Positions 13,118 through 24,700 of a DNA stretch of 64,000 bases are shown here, piece by piece. This DNA is from Prostheceraeus crozeri (lineage: Eukaryota > Platyhelminthes > Polycladida > Euryleptidae): contig CAJQUW010008745.1 of NCBI GenBank assembly GCA_907163375.1, forward strand, positions 62,001-126,000. The letters are read 5' to 3'. Below the pieces are notes generated by a model that worked only from the letters and a program-made list of their open reading frames with translations, did not search any database and was not told the origin of the DNA. Position 1 is the stretch's first letter; each line of letters opens with the position of its first letter. Position numbers and translations under genes: made by a program.

Positions 13118-13204
13118 ACTTTGGTAAAAAGTTTAAATTCAAATTGTGAGGAGATGAAATTCCACAGAAACGTCAATCAACTCAGAAAATACGTTACATG
13201 TCCT

Positions 13205-13337
13205 CAACGAAAATTCTGCCGGTAGAATAGATTGACAGAATTTTCAGTCGGTTTCGGTATTATAGTGTCGTTCAAAGACTATTTACCGGCAGAAAATTAA
13301 ATCGGCTTGATATTCAGCCGGCAGAATTTTAGTTGAT
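13205..13337. repeat. Small TIR element (MITE-like)
   Basis: CAACGAAAATTCTGCCGG near 13205 is mirrored by CCGGCAGAATTTTAGTTG near 13318, with further GCCGG/CCGGC words inside. The length of about 130 bp and the inverted ends fit a miniature inverted-repeat element. No target duplication could be read. Confidence 0.55.
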
Positions 13338-13364
13338 GAACAGCCCCAATGTCTAAATGGAAGT

Positions 13365-14050
13365 CTGTGATCGCCAGACGTCCATGATGGCATTGTTTTG
13401 CATACTCTGCCAATGCGCTATCCATGCTATTATTTGATAGGCTGTGCTTGTGTTCATTATATCGGAAATTGAAAGGTCTTGATCTAACCTATGTAGCTGC
13501 CATGATACAGCTTGCAAGTAAACAGATATACCAAATGTTTATCAGAGCAAGCAAAGCTACACCCCAAACGATCACAGATTTCACAATCGTTATGTTTCCT
13601 CTTTTCCTTGTGACTGAGACACTGTTTGAGACTAGAGGTAGGCTGGTTTCCCAATTTTATCGACAAATCATAATTCTTGATCTTATTGATTCTCTTCGTA
13701 CAGCTATCATTGATCAATTTCATCGAGAAGAAGACTTTCTCTTTCTCAATGGTTTCCAAATGCCTGTTCACCATTTTAATGTTAAGGTTCACATTTCGGA
13801 AACCGCTTTTGTCCAGCCTCATCTTGATTCTATCCATAGCCGCCTCTTCGTTTCTCTTGTTCGAGCATCTATTTTTCACATTGTCGATATAATCGTTACA
13901 AAATTAGCTTTTAAACGACAGGGAAGCCAACTGTCTCTTCTGAAGGTGATGTCAGAATGACATGGTTTGGAGTACCATTCGTAGTCAATATTATTTTCAA
14001 CTATCTTTATCTGCAGGTCAAGGAAATTCAGGCAAGCACCCGCTCCGATA
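13365..14050 (-). pseudogene. Penelope-like retroelement fragment (RT C-end + GIY-YIG)
   Basis: Read on the minus strand from about 14050 down, the frames give the RT C-terminal block (LNFLDLQIKI then EWYSKPCHSD, DSWLPCRLKANFV). These are followed by a linker with KHNDCEICDR, then HLVYLFTCKLYHGSYIG and, one frameshift later, FRYNEHKHSLSNNS and LAEYAKQCHHG. CxxC ... VYLxxCxxC ... YIG ... EH is the Penelope-type GIY-YIG endonuclease layout (established for that family). Several frameshifts and stops make it dead. The longest open piece is 13484-13879. The catalytic RT core is absent. Confidence 0.75.
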
Positions 14051-15310
14051 TCTCAGTAGTAAATTTAATCGATGAGACAAATAACATCAATGAGAGCATT
14101 AAATCGAATATTGCATTACTATTATTAATGTACTAAATATACTATTAAAATTACATTTTAGAATCTTTGTTGTAACTTGCTGAAATGTTTTGAAAAGAAG
14201 CTCTTCATTCCATTTCTCACTCATAGTTCGCTGCCTCTTAGTAATTGAATTTTGAATACTCGTTCATGTCTATAAGAAATCCTTTTGTAGCTGAAGATAA
14301 CCATTAGTTGCGATTGAAATTAATTATGGCAATTACGAGTATTTACCAGCAATAAATGATTCTGAATAATCTCACTTGATTCTTCACTAAAATTACAAAT
14401 ATGCGTAAGGAAGATGTTCCTCAAATGTTATATACTTACAAGGATTTCTTGGAAATAAATGCTTATTCGTACATGTTACATCTCTTAAATTGAATCATTA
14501 GTTATTGAGTTACATTGCATCCTCAGTTGAAAAATGGGAAAATATCCGAATAACTGACGTTTGATCAAATTTCACCAATTATCAACAGGCCCAGGTCACA
14601 TTCCTCAACACAGCCCATATATGATACACAGTCATATCCGGAGCAAATTTAAGGTAGGCTACACAATTAGTGTATTGAGTTAATTTCTCGAGCATTGATT
14701 ATTTTTTTTAGCGCACTGCTGACAGTTCATCTAAATTAGTGCACCAGTAGTAATCAATTGATGCAACTTTTTGAAAACACAATGTAACTGAAAAATGAGC
14801 TGCCATTTCTAAATCAGCAATCACCAACCCCACCCTCAAAATCGATGCAACTCCATTTAAATTTCTGCCATGCCCGGAATATATTCAAGATGCACACTAC
14901 ACAGCATAAAAAGAAGTAAATGCACGCATGTATTTGCACTATGCCTTCGAAAGCAGCATTCAATGATTATTATGAGTGGTGGGGTGTACTTACGCAGCAA
15001 GAAATCCATATCTGATTATAAGTAATCACAAGATGTAATAGCTATCTTGGACGCATTGTCAGTAGAGTGTCATACAAAAGTAGTATGTAGTGAATACACG
15101 AGGAAACTAACTTAAAATGCTAATTACGTATCCCACGCTCCTCCCTCCATGAACAGTTCTCCCATCATTCATTCCCACTGAAAATTTCAAGAAGCATAAC
15201 TTTTTCTGTGATATTTTTACACGAACCTCAACATGTCATCTCGATCATTTTCAATTATTATGGTATCATGTTTGGCGCAAAACAATCATCAATAGAAAAA
15301 TCACTTATCC
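14051..15310. other. 3' flank of the Mab-21-like gene, nothing else seen
   Basis: AT-rich sequence lying downstream of the minus-strand gene ending at 15311; it may include its 3' UTR. No other open frame, hairpin or repeat that I can support. Confidence 0.4.
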
Positions 15311-16807
15311 TCAGTCATCGATTTCCGCTTTAACTTCACTGGAAGTGCTTGTGATGGTGGAATCTGTCCGCTCAGTGGATGCATCTGTTTGGATGAAGGA
15401 GTCAAAATATTTGTCCACTGCTCGAATCATAGCACTGTCACTTTTAGTTAACACTGAAAACCGTACACATGATCGAGATCTTTGTCCAACATCAAGATAT
15501 TGAACCAAGTTCAGTTTGTCAACAAAATAATGACTCAGATCATTCTCATTACAGGCAACTTTTAATCCAAGCAGCATTTCACGAATACACTGCACTAGAG
15601 ATCGTCTCTGCCACTTGTCACCAGAATCCACTTCAGTTTGTATCAAATGAAGAATCAAATGACGTAGATGCCCCTCGGAGACCCAGCTCAGATCTGGATC
15701 AACTGAACACATGCGCACTAAACCTGCCATGGCTTGGAGTCGCCGGTATTGATCGGCATTGAAAACAGGTCTCAAGAGCTGATTCTCACGTATTCGGTAG
15801 AAAAACCGCCAGTAATCATCTTTATAGCTGTATAAGTCAAAGGGATAAGGTCTTGCGATTAGGTAAATGCGTTCTTTGGAGAGATGGTTCATTCCAGTGA
15901 AGAATCGAATGTTGAAATCTTTGAATTCTTCTTCTGCAACTGTTTCTTCCTCAACTACGGTCGCCATTCGACTATTAAGAGCTGGCTTGGGTTGATCCTC
16001 ATCCTCATCTTCATTATCGTCGTCATCATCGTCGTCGTCGTCTTCATCGTCGTTGTCACCTGCTTTAGAATTCTTTTGAGATGCCCTTGACTTTCGTCTA
16101 CTCTTCAAATCCTCTTGATCTTCTTCCTGTTGGCGTTCATAATAACCCTGAGAAATGGCAACTCGAAGTCGCATGCTATTCTCTTTATCTGGATGTGATA
16201 ATTCATCAATTCGGATGACGCCGTTGTATTTACTTTCCAAAGTTCTTAATGTCAATTGCATAATGCGATGTTGAACACGACAAACACCCCGCGGACTTAA
16301 ACGTTTGCCATTTGAACTGCGAACGTGCTCAAATATATCTGGAGTTTGTGAGTCCTCGAATCGTGGCGCTTGTTGAAGATTTACTGCTACATATCCGTGG
16401 TTGCTCTGATCAGTCTTCGTTCCAGGTGGTCGTCTAATTCCAAGTAGGATCTCTATGGCATTGTCAGTAACATTCTCCTCGCGCTGTTCGTCGGGATACC
16501 AAACAATATCGTCTGGATTAGTTAGAAACAACGGTTCATCGAATAACATGTGGAATGTATTAGAACGCATTTTCTGGACGAGTTCCTTCACAAATTTTTC
16601 TAGCAAACGTTGATGCTCCTTCAATAAAGTAACTTCATTCTCTGAAGGTAGCAGAGGACACAATCTCTTGACAGCGCCATCTACCGGTTTAGTGTCAAGT
16701 ATCATTGTCTTTTCATTGATAAGCCTTGAAAATCCTGTTGTCCTTCCACTTGTTTGAGACATCATATTGAGAAGACAAAAAATAAAACTCGGATAAATGG
16801 AAATCAA
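15311..16807 (-). CDS. Mab-21-like domain protein with acidic insert, single exon
   Basis: A 498-codon uninterrupted frame with TGA stop at 15311-15313. It is by far the longest frame in the window, with even amino-acid usage typical of real coding sequence. Residues 320-440 resemble the C-terminal helical half of Mab-21 proteins: DDYWRFFYRIRENQLL, then a helical run, HLRHLILHLIQ, KWQRRSLVQ and LSHYFVDKLNLVQYL. Residues 235-249 are Lys/Arg/Ser-rich (possible nuclear signal), and residues 251-271 are an almost pure Asp/Glu run. The N-terminal part does not show a clear nucleotidyltransferase GS / DxD pair, so an enzyme activity is not claimed. The first Met gives a hydrophobic 14-residue leader; Met15 or Met16 (about 16763) is an equally good start and would give a soluble N-terminus. 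There is no intron, which could reflect a retrogene or the usual single-exon habit of many Mab-21 genes. The family call is from pattern alone; function unknown. Confidence 0.6.
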   Translation of the reverse strand: MISIYPSFIFCLLNMMSQTSGRTTGFSRLINEKTMILDTKPVDGAVKRLCPLLPSENEVTLLKEHQRLLEKFVKELVQKMRSNTFHMLFDEPLFLTNPDDIVWYPDEQREENVTDNAIEILLGIRRPPGTKTDQSNHGYVAVNLQQAPRFEDSQTPDIFEHVRSSNGKRLSPRGVCRVQHRIMQLTLRTLESKYNGVIRIDELSHPDKENSMRLRVAISQGYYERQQEEDQEDLKSRRKSRASQKNSKAGDNDDEDDDDDDDDDNEDEDEDQPKPALNSRMATVVEEETVAEEEFKDFNIRFFTGMNHLSKERIYLIARPYPFDLYSYKDDYWRFFYRIRENQLLRPVFNADQYRRLQAMAGLVRMCSVDPDLSWVSEGHLRHLILHLIQTEVDSGDKWQRRSLVQCIREMLLGLKVACNENDLSHYFVDKLNLVQYLDVGQRSRSCVRFSVLTKSDSAMIRAVDKYFDSFIQTDASTERTDSTITSTSSEVKAEIDD

Positions 16808-18125
16808 AGACTGAGAATGCTGAAATCAGCTGCAAACCATACTGAATCCAAATCTGGAGATTTAAAAATGCAATTACTTGATAGTGATGTTGACATTACT
16901 TAACCATGCAATCGCTGTTTATGGTTCAATTCTTCAGCACAGCCAATAGCGGATATGGCTTTTGATTTAAAATATACCATGCTAGGGACAAGTGTATAGA
17001 TTCAAACAATAGTGCGATGCCATCAATTGACTGAAAGAGGACTGCAGACTATAAACGTGTCTTCTTAACTGATCTCAATAATTGCTAATTGCAAAGTAAT
17101 ACAATAGAATGAAACACTCAGAGATAGCAGAATGATCGAAGACACGCTTGAATAGATGCACAAAGTGCGTTGACCGATACAAATGAAGCTATGGCAGATT
17201 CTGAAGTTAAGATGAAAACAATGACATCATGAGATGAAAAGGAGACCAATGAATTTCTAGATAATTGTAAATATAGCGCGCACGTACAAACAAGGAGAAA
17301 TTAATTGCAGTAATTGGCTGCTTGGAATCCTGTAAAGCTCAATCATCGTTATGTGGGATGATTATTTAAATTTCCCGAAAAGATGATGGGAACCGGCCGC
17401 CTGCCAGGCTCCGCCTTTCAAAATTATTGATGTCGGCCGAGTAACTCTGATATGGTTGCCTTGAGCGTCATATTCTTCCGTAGAGGTCAGATTGTAGCTT
17501 TCATTAGATGACGTCTAATGGAGATTTATGCAGAAAGTCATATTTCAACGGGTGGCCGAATGTTGAGGTGCTATCACACTTGAGATCTGAGAGCTCATCG
17601 CAAATCTGAACACTAGATGCTAGCATAGAATGCTGGTACCATATAGCATTTGCGAGCTGAGATGAAATATGAGAGTTTTAATCGACTTTAAATAAATTTC
17701 AGGAATCTCATTTCAAAATTCTTGATTGGCTAAAATGTCTGCTCTCAGCTTTCAATTGTGATAGTACCTTTCGTTAATTTTGACAGAAAGTCAATTGGTT
17801 ATTAAACTTTCCATCGGCATGAAGTCGTGCAACAATTACATAGTCGCCTAGGAGTAGGTGGGGGCATCAATAAGACGATTACAAGACCGATTGATGAAAA
17901 CGATTGCGTATTAACCGCAATTTCACCGGAATATCAAGTTAAGCCTCAAAACATTTGCGTAAGCTAATCACGATGAGTGCACACATTCCTGATAATTGTT
18001 GAAAGCATGAACTAATATGTCTTCAAAAAAAATCTTCCAGAGGCAATTGAAGAGACGTTGAGCAATGGCAGCAAGAAGGAGACCGAATTATCCCGCCTAT
18101 AGACCCACCATTGTACGGGAGTTGC
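16808..18125. other. Intergenic 5' flank of the Mab-21-like gene
   Basis: It probably contains the promoter of the minus-strand gene, but I cannot identify a TATA box or start site with confidence. No other gene or repeat is supported. Confidence 0.4.
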
Positions 18126-18640
18126 ATTGTAGCGTTTAAATAAAAATCAGTCGCTTCCTTCGCTCAGACAAATTTCCTTTATTGTTTTAAAAACATATAC
18201 AGAGCCCGACGCGTTTCGTCCTCCGACGTTATCAAGGGCACATGAACTGTACAACCAGGCGAGGGGTTAAATAGTAAAAGTGAGCGGTCCATCAAATCAT
18301 CTCATGTTTTCTGTTCAGGAGAGGTTTATTCTAGGCTATGTGACGACTTTCGGACAACTTCGTGTGAACTGAATTAACGTTGTTTGCTTAGAATGGAAAG
18401 GTCAAAGATCTTGATTTGTACGTCAGTCAGATTGCTGTGACCTTTATTAACATGTTCAGACTGCACTTTTTTGATCGCGATTTTTCAAACTGCGTTGATG
18501 TTCAGCATATCTATGTTTAAGCGGACGACAAGTTTGACCGATGTAATTTTATTGCAGACTTTGCAATTAAAATTGTAAACAATATATTTATCGTTACAAG
18601 TAAATCTGGGTCCCACATCAGAACACACATTGCAACGACA
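18126..18640 (-). pseudogene. Penelope-like 3' fragment with GIY-YIG remnant
   Basis: The minus strand reads CNDKYIVYNFNCKVCNK followed by LVVRLNIDMLNI and SEHVNKGHSNLTD: the Cys-rich start of a Penelope GIY-YIG domain and the downstream EH helix. It is followed (towards 18200) by a 3' tail carrying ACGAAACGCGTCGGGCTC, of the kind seen after Penelope-like ORFs. Only the 3' part survives; reverse transcriptase is absent. It differs in sequence from the fragment at 13365-14050. Confidence 0.6.
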
Positions 18641-20451
18641 TTCCTCAAAAAGTCGAAAAAACTAATATGCCTACGCAATTGTAGCACAGCCACCATTACA
18701 GAATTTCGACTTCGATGAAATTTCTATTCAAACTGAGGTCGAGTCTTCTTTATCAGAGTTTCATTGCCAAAAATCCTCAAGATTCGCATCACATATTCTC
18801 AGCAACAATGTTCATGATTTCACGACCTCACGATTTTCATGATTTCACACTGAAGTTGAGGTGAAGGCCAGATGAAAGCATTGGGGTTATTGAGTGTTGA
18901 GGTTGAAACCATGATAGACTTGATCTACTCGAAGAATCAAAGAGATATCAATGATGGGGCCTGCTGATAAATATGATAAGTAACGACGTAGGTCTATGTT
19001 TTGTTATTTCAATGTACTGCATCTGAAATCTAAATTATTGAGGTCCCTTACAAGTAAGTTCGCATAGAATTTCTGCAAACTTCGTAGCAATTTCTCAGAA
19101 TTTCATGACCTCGATACTGACGTCAAGGTCGAGGTTGAAGGCGGATTTCTGAACACAGAAATGAGAAAATAGGCTTATTTCATGAACTTCCTGGCTTTGG
19201 AAGTTGTATTATACCGAGTGTGTTATTTTTTAGTTGCTTTGTTTCATTCATTTCAGGTAGCATACACTTATTTCATGGGAAAATCAAACAATTAAGAGAC
19301 AATCGCCAAAACGACGAGAACTAAATCTCCCTAAATAATAGATACAACTTTTCTATTCTTGAACACAATAGTGCAAGGATAGCTCTTTATTAGGCGATCT
19401 CTTTTGAATTCCTGCACTTTTCTATAGTATAAATACAGTATACAATTTCAGATGGCACGAGTTAAAATCAAATCAATCCAATAAGAATACAAACAAGTCT
19501 TCTGATATGATGTGGTTGCTCACTTTAGGTTATTATTCTATGTGACGCTTTGTTTGATGAAAAGGGATTTTCCATTCTTTTCATCATTATTGATAAAAAA
19601 TGATGAAAATTTGTGGATATAATAATATATTTCATCCTTGCATAATCATTTGAACTCCTGAATTTTTACATGAGCGCGTTTGATGAAAATGACTTAGTGC
19701 TTCTTCTGAGTTTATCAATTCATTGATACATTGACAAATAAATTTATATATTTTTTAATAATATATGCATTAAAACGGTGATATCATTAGGGCCTGTCAG
19801 CTTAATTTTTGTCCGGAGGAAAATTTTCATAACTAATGGAGACATTGTCTCTGTCTTTCAAAATCATGATTGATTCAAAAGTCTAAATTTCTTCATAAAA
19901 TTATTGTCGTTAATGAGAAAATTGTACACAACTTTAATATGCTGTAATATAGCATGGACCGCGTTTCAAAAACAGGCACATGCAAAAGAATACAGGAAAC
20001 TTCTGAATGGAGTTAATATTATTTTTTGTTGTTATTTTTTCTAGTTTGTTCTATAGATTATTTTATTATATATAATTATTATGTATTGAATTTGTACCTT
20101 ATATTATATAACATAATAGATAATTAAAGAAGCGCAGATTCACATTGGCCATAGGGTATAGGGCCTAAATCATATTGTGAAAATCTTATTTTCGCTCTCG
20201 TTCCGTGTAGAAGCTCATTCTATCTGTAGGACTAGCATCCGTGGCCACCGAGGTCACTTGATCTCAAGGCACTAGACTATATCTTTTTGGTGTGTGAAAA
20301 ACACCTGAGGACTATGCCTGAGGAAGACACAAGACGCGGTGATACCCTGAACATTTGTTATAAAAATTGCCCTCAAATATTTGCGTTCAATTCATTAAAT
20401 CGTCTTACTGGCCGTTATGATTGATAATAAATTAATGCTTGGAATTATGTA
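18641..20451. other. Intergenic, no gene seen
   Basis: AT-rich sequence without a supported frame. 18830-19150 has recurrent CATGATTTC/GACCTC/GAGGTTGA words suggesting a degenerate repeat. Near 19817 AGGAAAATTTTCATAACTAA resembles the end of the 8286-9445 element, but no partner end is visible. Confidence 0.35.
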
Positions 20452-20944
20452 CAGCTATGGCCAAATGTCTGGTGACAAGCCCCTATTTTGTGAAAATTCC
20501 ATTGCGTGTTTTTAATTTTGATGCAAAATATTGATAAATCAAATTTCGCTTCATCCATCACAAAACATAGTAAAAAGTCAAAACATAGTTAACATATTAC
20601 TCTGTCCTTTCATTTCTAATCACTTCACGAACTCGAAATGGCATGCTGTGCACCATCTTTCTGCACCGATCAAGCGTGATCTCAGCGCACCAAACGTCCA
20701 TAATACACGTAGCCTTCTTGAGATTTTCAAAACCGGATGGAGCACATTGAGAGACATTGGATTTAATGGTGTGATTAGAATGAAAGACTGATGACTTTTC
20801 CTGTGTTTTTGATAGATTCTGATTGAAAAAAAATAATAAAGCAATGATGAACAAAGTGGAACATAGTTTGACATTGATTTTCATAAAAATGCCATGCACT
20901 TTATATAAAATTGGGCCTTGTCACCAAACTTTTGGCAATAGCTG
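20452..20944 (-). mobile_element. Tc1/mariner remnant, deletion derivative
   Basis: TA-flanked ends are inverted repeats: CAGCTATGGCCAAATGTCTG at the left and, reverse-complemented, CAGCTATTGCCAAAAGTTTG at the right, followed by GGTGACAAG in both. This is the Tc1/mariner style of terminus with TA target sites at 20450-20451 and 20945-20946. Inside, the minus strand reads WCAEITLDRCRKMVHSMPF then RVREVI, matching the C-terminus of Tc1-like transposases (L..SMPRR...VI). Most of the transposase is deleted, leaving a 493-bp element. Confidence 0.7.
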
Positions 20945-21597
20945 TAGTTTTCTACTAAATAATTTTGTATCTTAGATTTCTTTTGCTAAAAATTTCAGAA
21001 ATTTTCAAAATTTCATTTTGAGCATTTAGTTTCAACTATATTGAAATATAGCAAAACTAATGTGTGTTGTAAGTCAAGGATGACAAATTGAAATTTGAAA
21101 ATTGAGAAATTGAGATTGACGAAGAACTCATGATGTTTTTAATGCATTTACTGACTTTTGAGAAACACTGTATTTTGTACTCATAAGAAGACAAAAACGG
21201 ACACATCCATATTCGGGATACTTTTGTGTTTAATTGACAGCAAGGCGCATAAATGTGACTGGATTAAAGGATTCATAAATAACGATGAATGAATTAAGTC
21301 CACCCTTCCGATTTGTATGGATGGGATTTACATTGAATTCTAAATTCAGCTATCCGAAGTAGCAGTCCATCACGTCAATGGATTTCGGCAGAAGAAATTA
21401 AATGCTCACAGATGAACACAGTTTTCAAAGAAATTCTAAAATAGAGCATTTCTTCCTTACAACGTGATGATTTTCCACTCTCTTAATACGCAATTTCATA
21501 ATCGAAAATTGTCGCGTGCAATGTCGTGTATCGCTGATTGAAATAATTTCTAATCACTTCATGCATGTAATAATAGATTGAAAATAATTTTAGCGAT

Positions 21598-21607
21598 GTT
21601 ATAAAAA
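21598..21607 (+). promoter_or_regulatory. Possible TATA box of the SLC18-like gene
   Basis: GTTATAAAAAGA lies about 35-40 nt upstream of the first ATG. If used, the 5' UTR would be only about 10 nt, so this is a weak proposal. An upstream non-coding exon cannot be excluded. Confidence 0.25.
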
Positions 21608-21639
21608 GATTGAATTCTTCAAAGGCAGGGAAGTTCAAC

Positions 21640-21751
21640 ATGAAGTATTTGATATCTCGTGTAAAAGACGTATTGTCTTATTCGCCTAAATTAAGCACGC
21701 TATTGGTATTCCTTGTTTTTATGCTTGATGCCATCTTGCTTTGTATGGTTG
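21640..21751 (+). CDS. SLC18-like exon 1 (start, TM1)
   Basis: ATG in good context (A at -3) with in-frame stops TAA TAA TAG at 21568-21576 upstream. It encodes 37 residues and one base: a short basic cytosolic tail (ISRVKD) and TM1 (STLLVFLVFMLDAILLCMV) with the conserved Asp. The donor is G|GTAAGT, phase 1. Intron 1 is 10,243 nt. Confidence 0.8.
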
Positions 21752-24700
21752 GTAAGTTATCGAAACAGTAGACGCGCACTGTCATCTAATCACGCAAGGT
21801 GCATGTATAAATGCTGATCTACAAATTGATGGTAGTAACCATAGAGTTAATTCAACAACTGAATCAAAATTGTAGAATTCGAATGATGTATTATTGTTAA
21901 GTGCACTAAGTTTCGGCCAAAACCTTCATCAGGTACTCCAGCCAGCTTTTCATAATGCATTCACCTGATGAGGGCTTCGGCCGAAAACTTGCGCAGTTGA
22001 TAATAATAATACATCATATTCGAGTGCCCCAATTATGATTCAACTGATCTACTGATTTCTGTAAATTGTGAACAGAGCCATCGTGGCAAAAATATAATCT
22101 AAACTCAGTCTTCGCTGTAAAGGCATGTTTTTGATCAGTCGGATCTTCATGCATGATGGACAGGTATTCGGCTTTGCTTGCAAGTTAGAAATTTATTGCA
22201 TCCACCATCGAAGAATGCAAATAATGAATTTCTGATATAACACTAAGTAATCGGCTATATCAACAGTCCGCTTTTATTCAATATTCAGTTTGCTTAACAA
22301 ATTAGCAGTGCAGAGAGCTTAACTATGCATTCTTATTTCTAATTACAAATTGAATTTTACAGTCAACTTCTGAGTTTTGAGGATAATGATTTTACACGTT
22401 TTTTTAGTTTCAGTTGATTTCATTTCCATATTATATTTCATGCATAGCAATTATATTTTCAATCATTGACCTCAATCATTCAAGCAATCAATTAGGAAAT
22501 GCCGATGCGCCTTGAAATGATAGACATGCGAAAACTGATAGCACGATTTTGTTGAAATGTGTGATTATTGGTACATATAACATGAAGAATCCCCATTATT
22601 GTCTCCGATTCTAGTATCGAAGGCTAGCATGTCTAGTTCTAGCCATGATCAACAATTTCGAATGCGCGAATTATGTTTCCCCTAAATAATTCATCTTAGA
22701 TAGATTATAATGCAAACTGTGGGTTGTAGATGTTTACAAGTGACGTTTTGTTAATGTTTGCCTATTGACAAATTTTTCAAGCCAAGCACAAGGTCATTTT
22801 TTAGATACATCAGACCAAAATTCGTTCCGACCGACTTCTGAGTCTTTTCAATAAAGATTCTTAGCAGCTGCATAATACCAAAAAGCCAAAAGTCTCGAAA
22901 TCTTCATAAAGTGTTGTCCTATTCGCGAGACATGTCATCTTTACATCTGCTCAATATGTACAGTATTTATCAGGCTCATCATCCAACTATTTACTGTTTG
23001 CCCTAAAAACAGCTATTTGCTGTTTGCGCTATGCAGTACATTATTCCACAACAAATTTTGTAATTGAGGGCAGGTCATTATGTTCAAAAAGAATCATGTC
23101 ATTTGTCATACTTCAATTATAACGAGCTAATTAGCAATAATGAGATGAAAATAATGAGCATGCATGAGTGCTATCAATAGCACGAGCATAGGCCTACATC
23201 AAAATTCAAGGAAATTATTTCTATTAACACTTCAAAATATGATTGCAAGGACTAGGCCTAATGCCATTATGATGGATCAGAACATTTAAATCTGCAAAAT
23301 AACCTCAACTCCGAAAACGAACATCATTCTTTTTCTATTATTCATCATTTATTCACGACACTTAAATTGTTCGAATGCAGTTATGCTTTTGTTTAAAAAT
23401 GGTCGTCGGACTCTTAAATGTTCATCAGTTTTCATTAGATTATGAAAATAGTCTGCATTAAATGAATTCAGCAAAGATAACTTTAAAGGAAAAGATTTAT
23501 TTTCCAATTTTGGTTCGTAAATTGTTTAATTAGAGTTTGTCTTTGCGTAGAAATAGCCGCCAACTTGAATATTCCACTCTGTGCACGAAATATCAGCAGG
23601 TACAGTTACAAGTAGCAAAATCGAAATACGCATGAAAGGTCTATTCGCAGAGATTGGTTTTCAATCTCGCTTTTGAAAACTTGCAAAATCATCAAACTTA
23701 CACCAGCATTAACGTTGTAAATTATGCCAACGCTTGCCTCACCGATTAATCTGTTAATGTTAATAAAAACGAATCCATTGTACGTAAAGCCCGTAAAGCA
23801 ATTATTTGCAATGACTGTAATACTTTGATGGCCAATTTCGAGACGACTTTACAGATCAGTAATCCTTTTATGAACGAGATGAGCGTTAATTTGCGTATTA
23901 AGAACGGCAAAATCATCATGACTGCAAGTCCTATTGTTGAATGTGCTGTTATTCAATTGACAATCAACTTAAGATGTAGAATTACATTCCTGCAATGTGT
24001 GCTTAGATTGTTTCACTTTAATGTTTAGCAATAACTGCATTTTTCTCGATCATGACACATAGCTTTGTCATGGTATGACACTACAAATTGTTATGAGAAA
24101 AGAAATTAATCGACGTTTTATTGACCCGTTATCCATCGGAGACTTTGATGGCTCCAGGTCAAAATGGTCTTCGTGCAAATGGTCTCCAAAGTGGTCTTTT
24201 TAAAATTATTCAAGGGACAGCCAAAAAATAAAATTCTGATGACGGAAACGATTTCAGCAACATCTATAAACCTAGAGTTTTGTTATAATTTTAGCCGAAA
24301 ATTCAATAGTCTCTGACTGTTTCAAAGCAGTTGAATCAATGAAAATCTCACTCGCCATCATTCCTCTGTTAAAAACTCCAATTGTGCAAATCCGATATTG
24401 ATTTGACAGTAATTGACAGAGATAATGCCAGCAACTTACGCCTTCGAGAATCTGTGATGATGAAAAGGCAGTGTTGTCCTGCAATAAACAACAGAGAGTA
24501 ATGCACAAAATATCAAATACTGATTTTTGAATTTTGATGTCTTCGTTGTATTTGCTTGATAAGGCCGTCTTAACAGTGAAAATTTGCAATGTAACATCAA
24601 TTTGCAACAATATATTTTAGAAGTTTAACTTAATCCCTGTAATTCAATAACCAAGCAATTCTACACAGGGCTGGGATCGGTTAACCGAATAACCGGTTAA

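Noticed and set aside
13424..13960. 178-codon plus-strand protein
   Set aside because: It is the antisense shadow of the Penelope-like GIY-YIG/RT fragment on the minus strand.
15469..16090. Plus-strand frames opposite the Mab-21-like gene
   Set aside because: They are shadows of the 498-codon minus-strand frame; the Val/Ile/Phe run is the reverse of its Asp codons.
21962..22010. A complete, active hammerhead ribozyme
   Set aside because: The core words and a stem II are visible, but complementary stem I strands next to the core are not, so only a resemblance is claimed.
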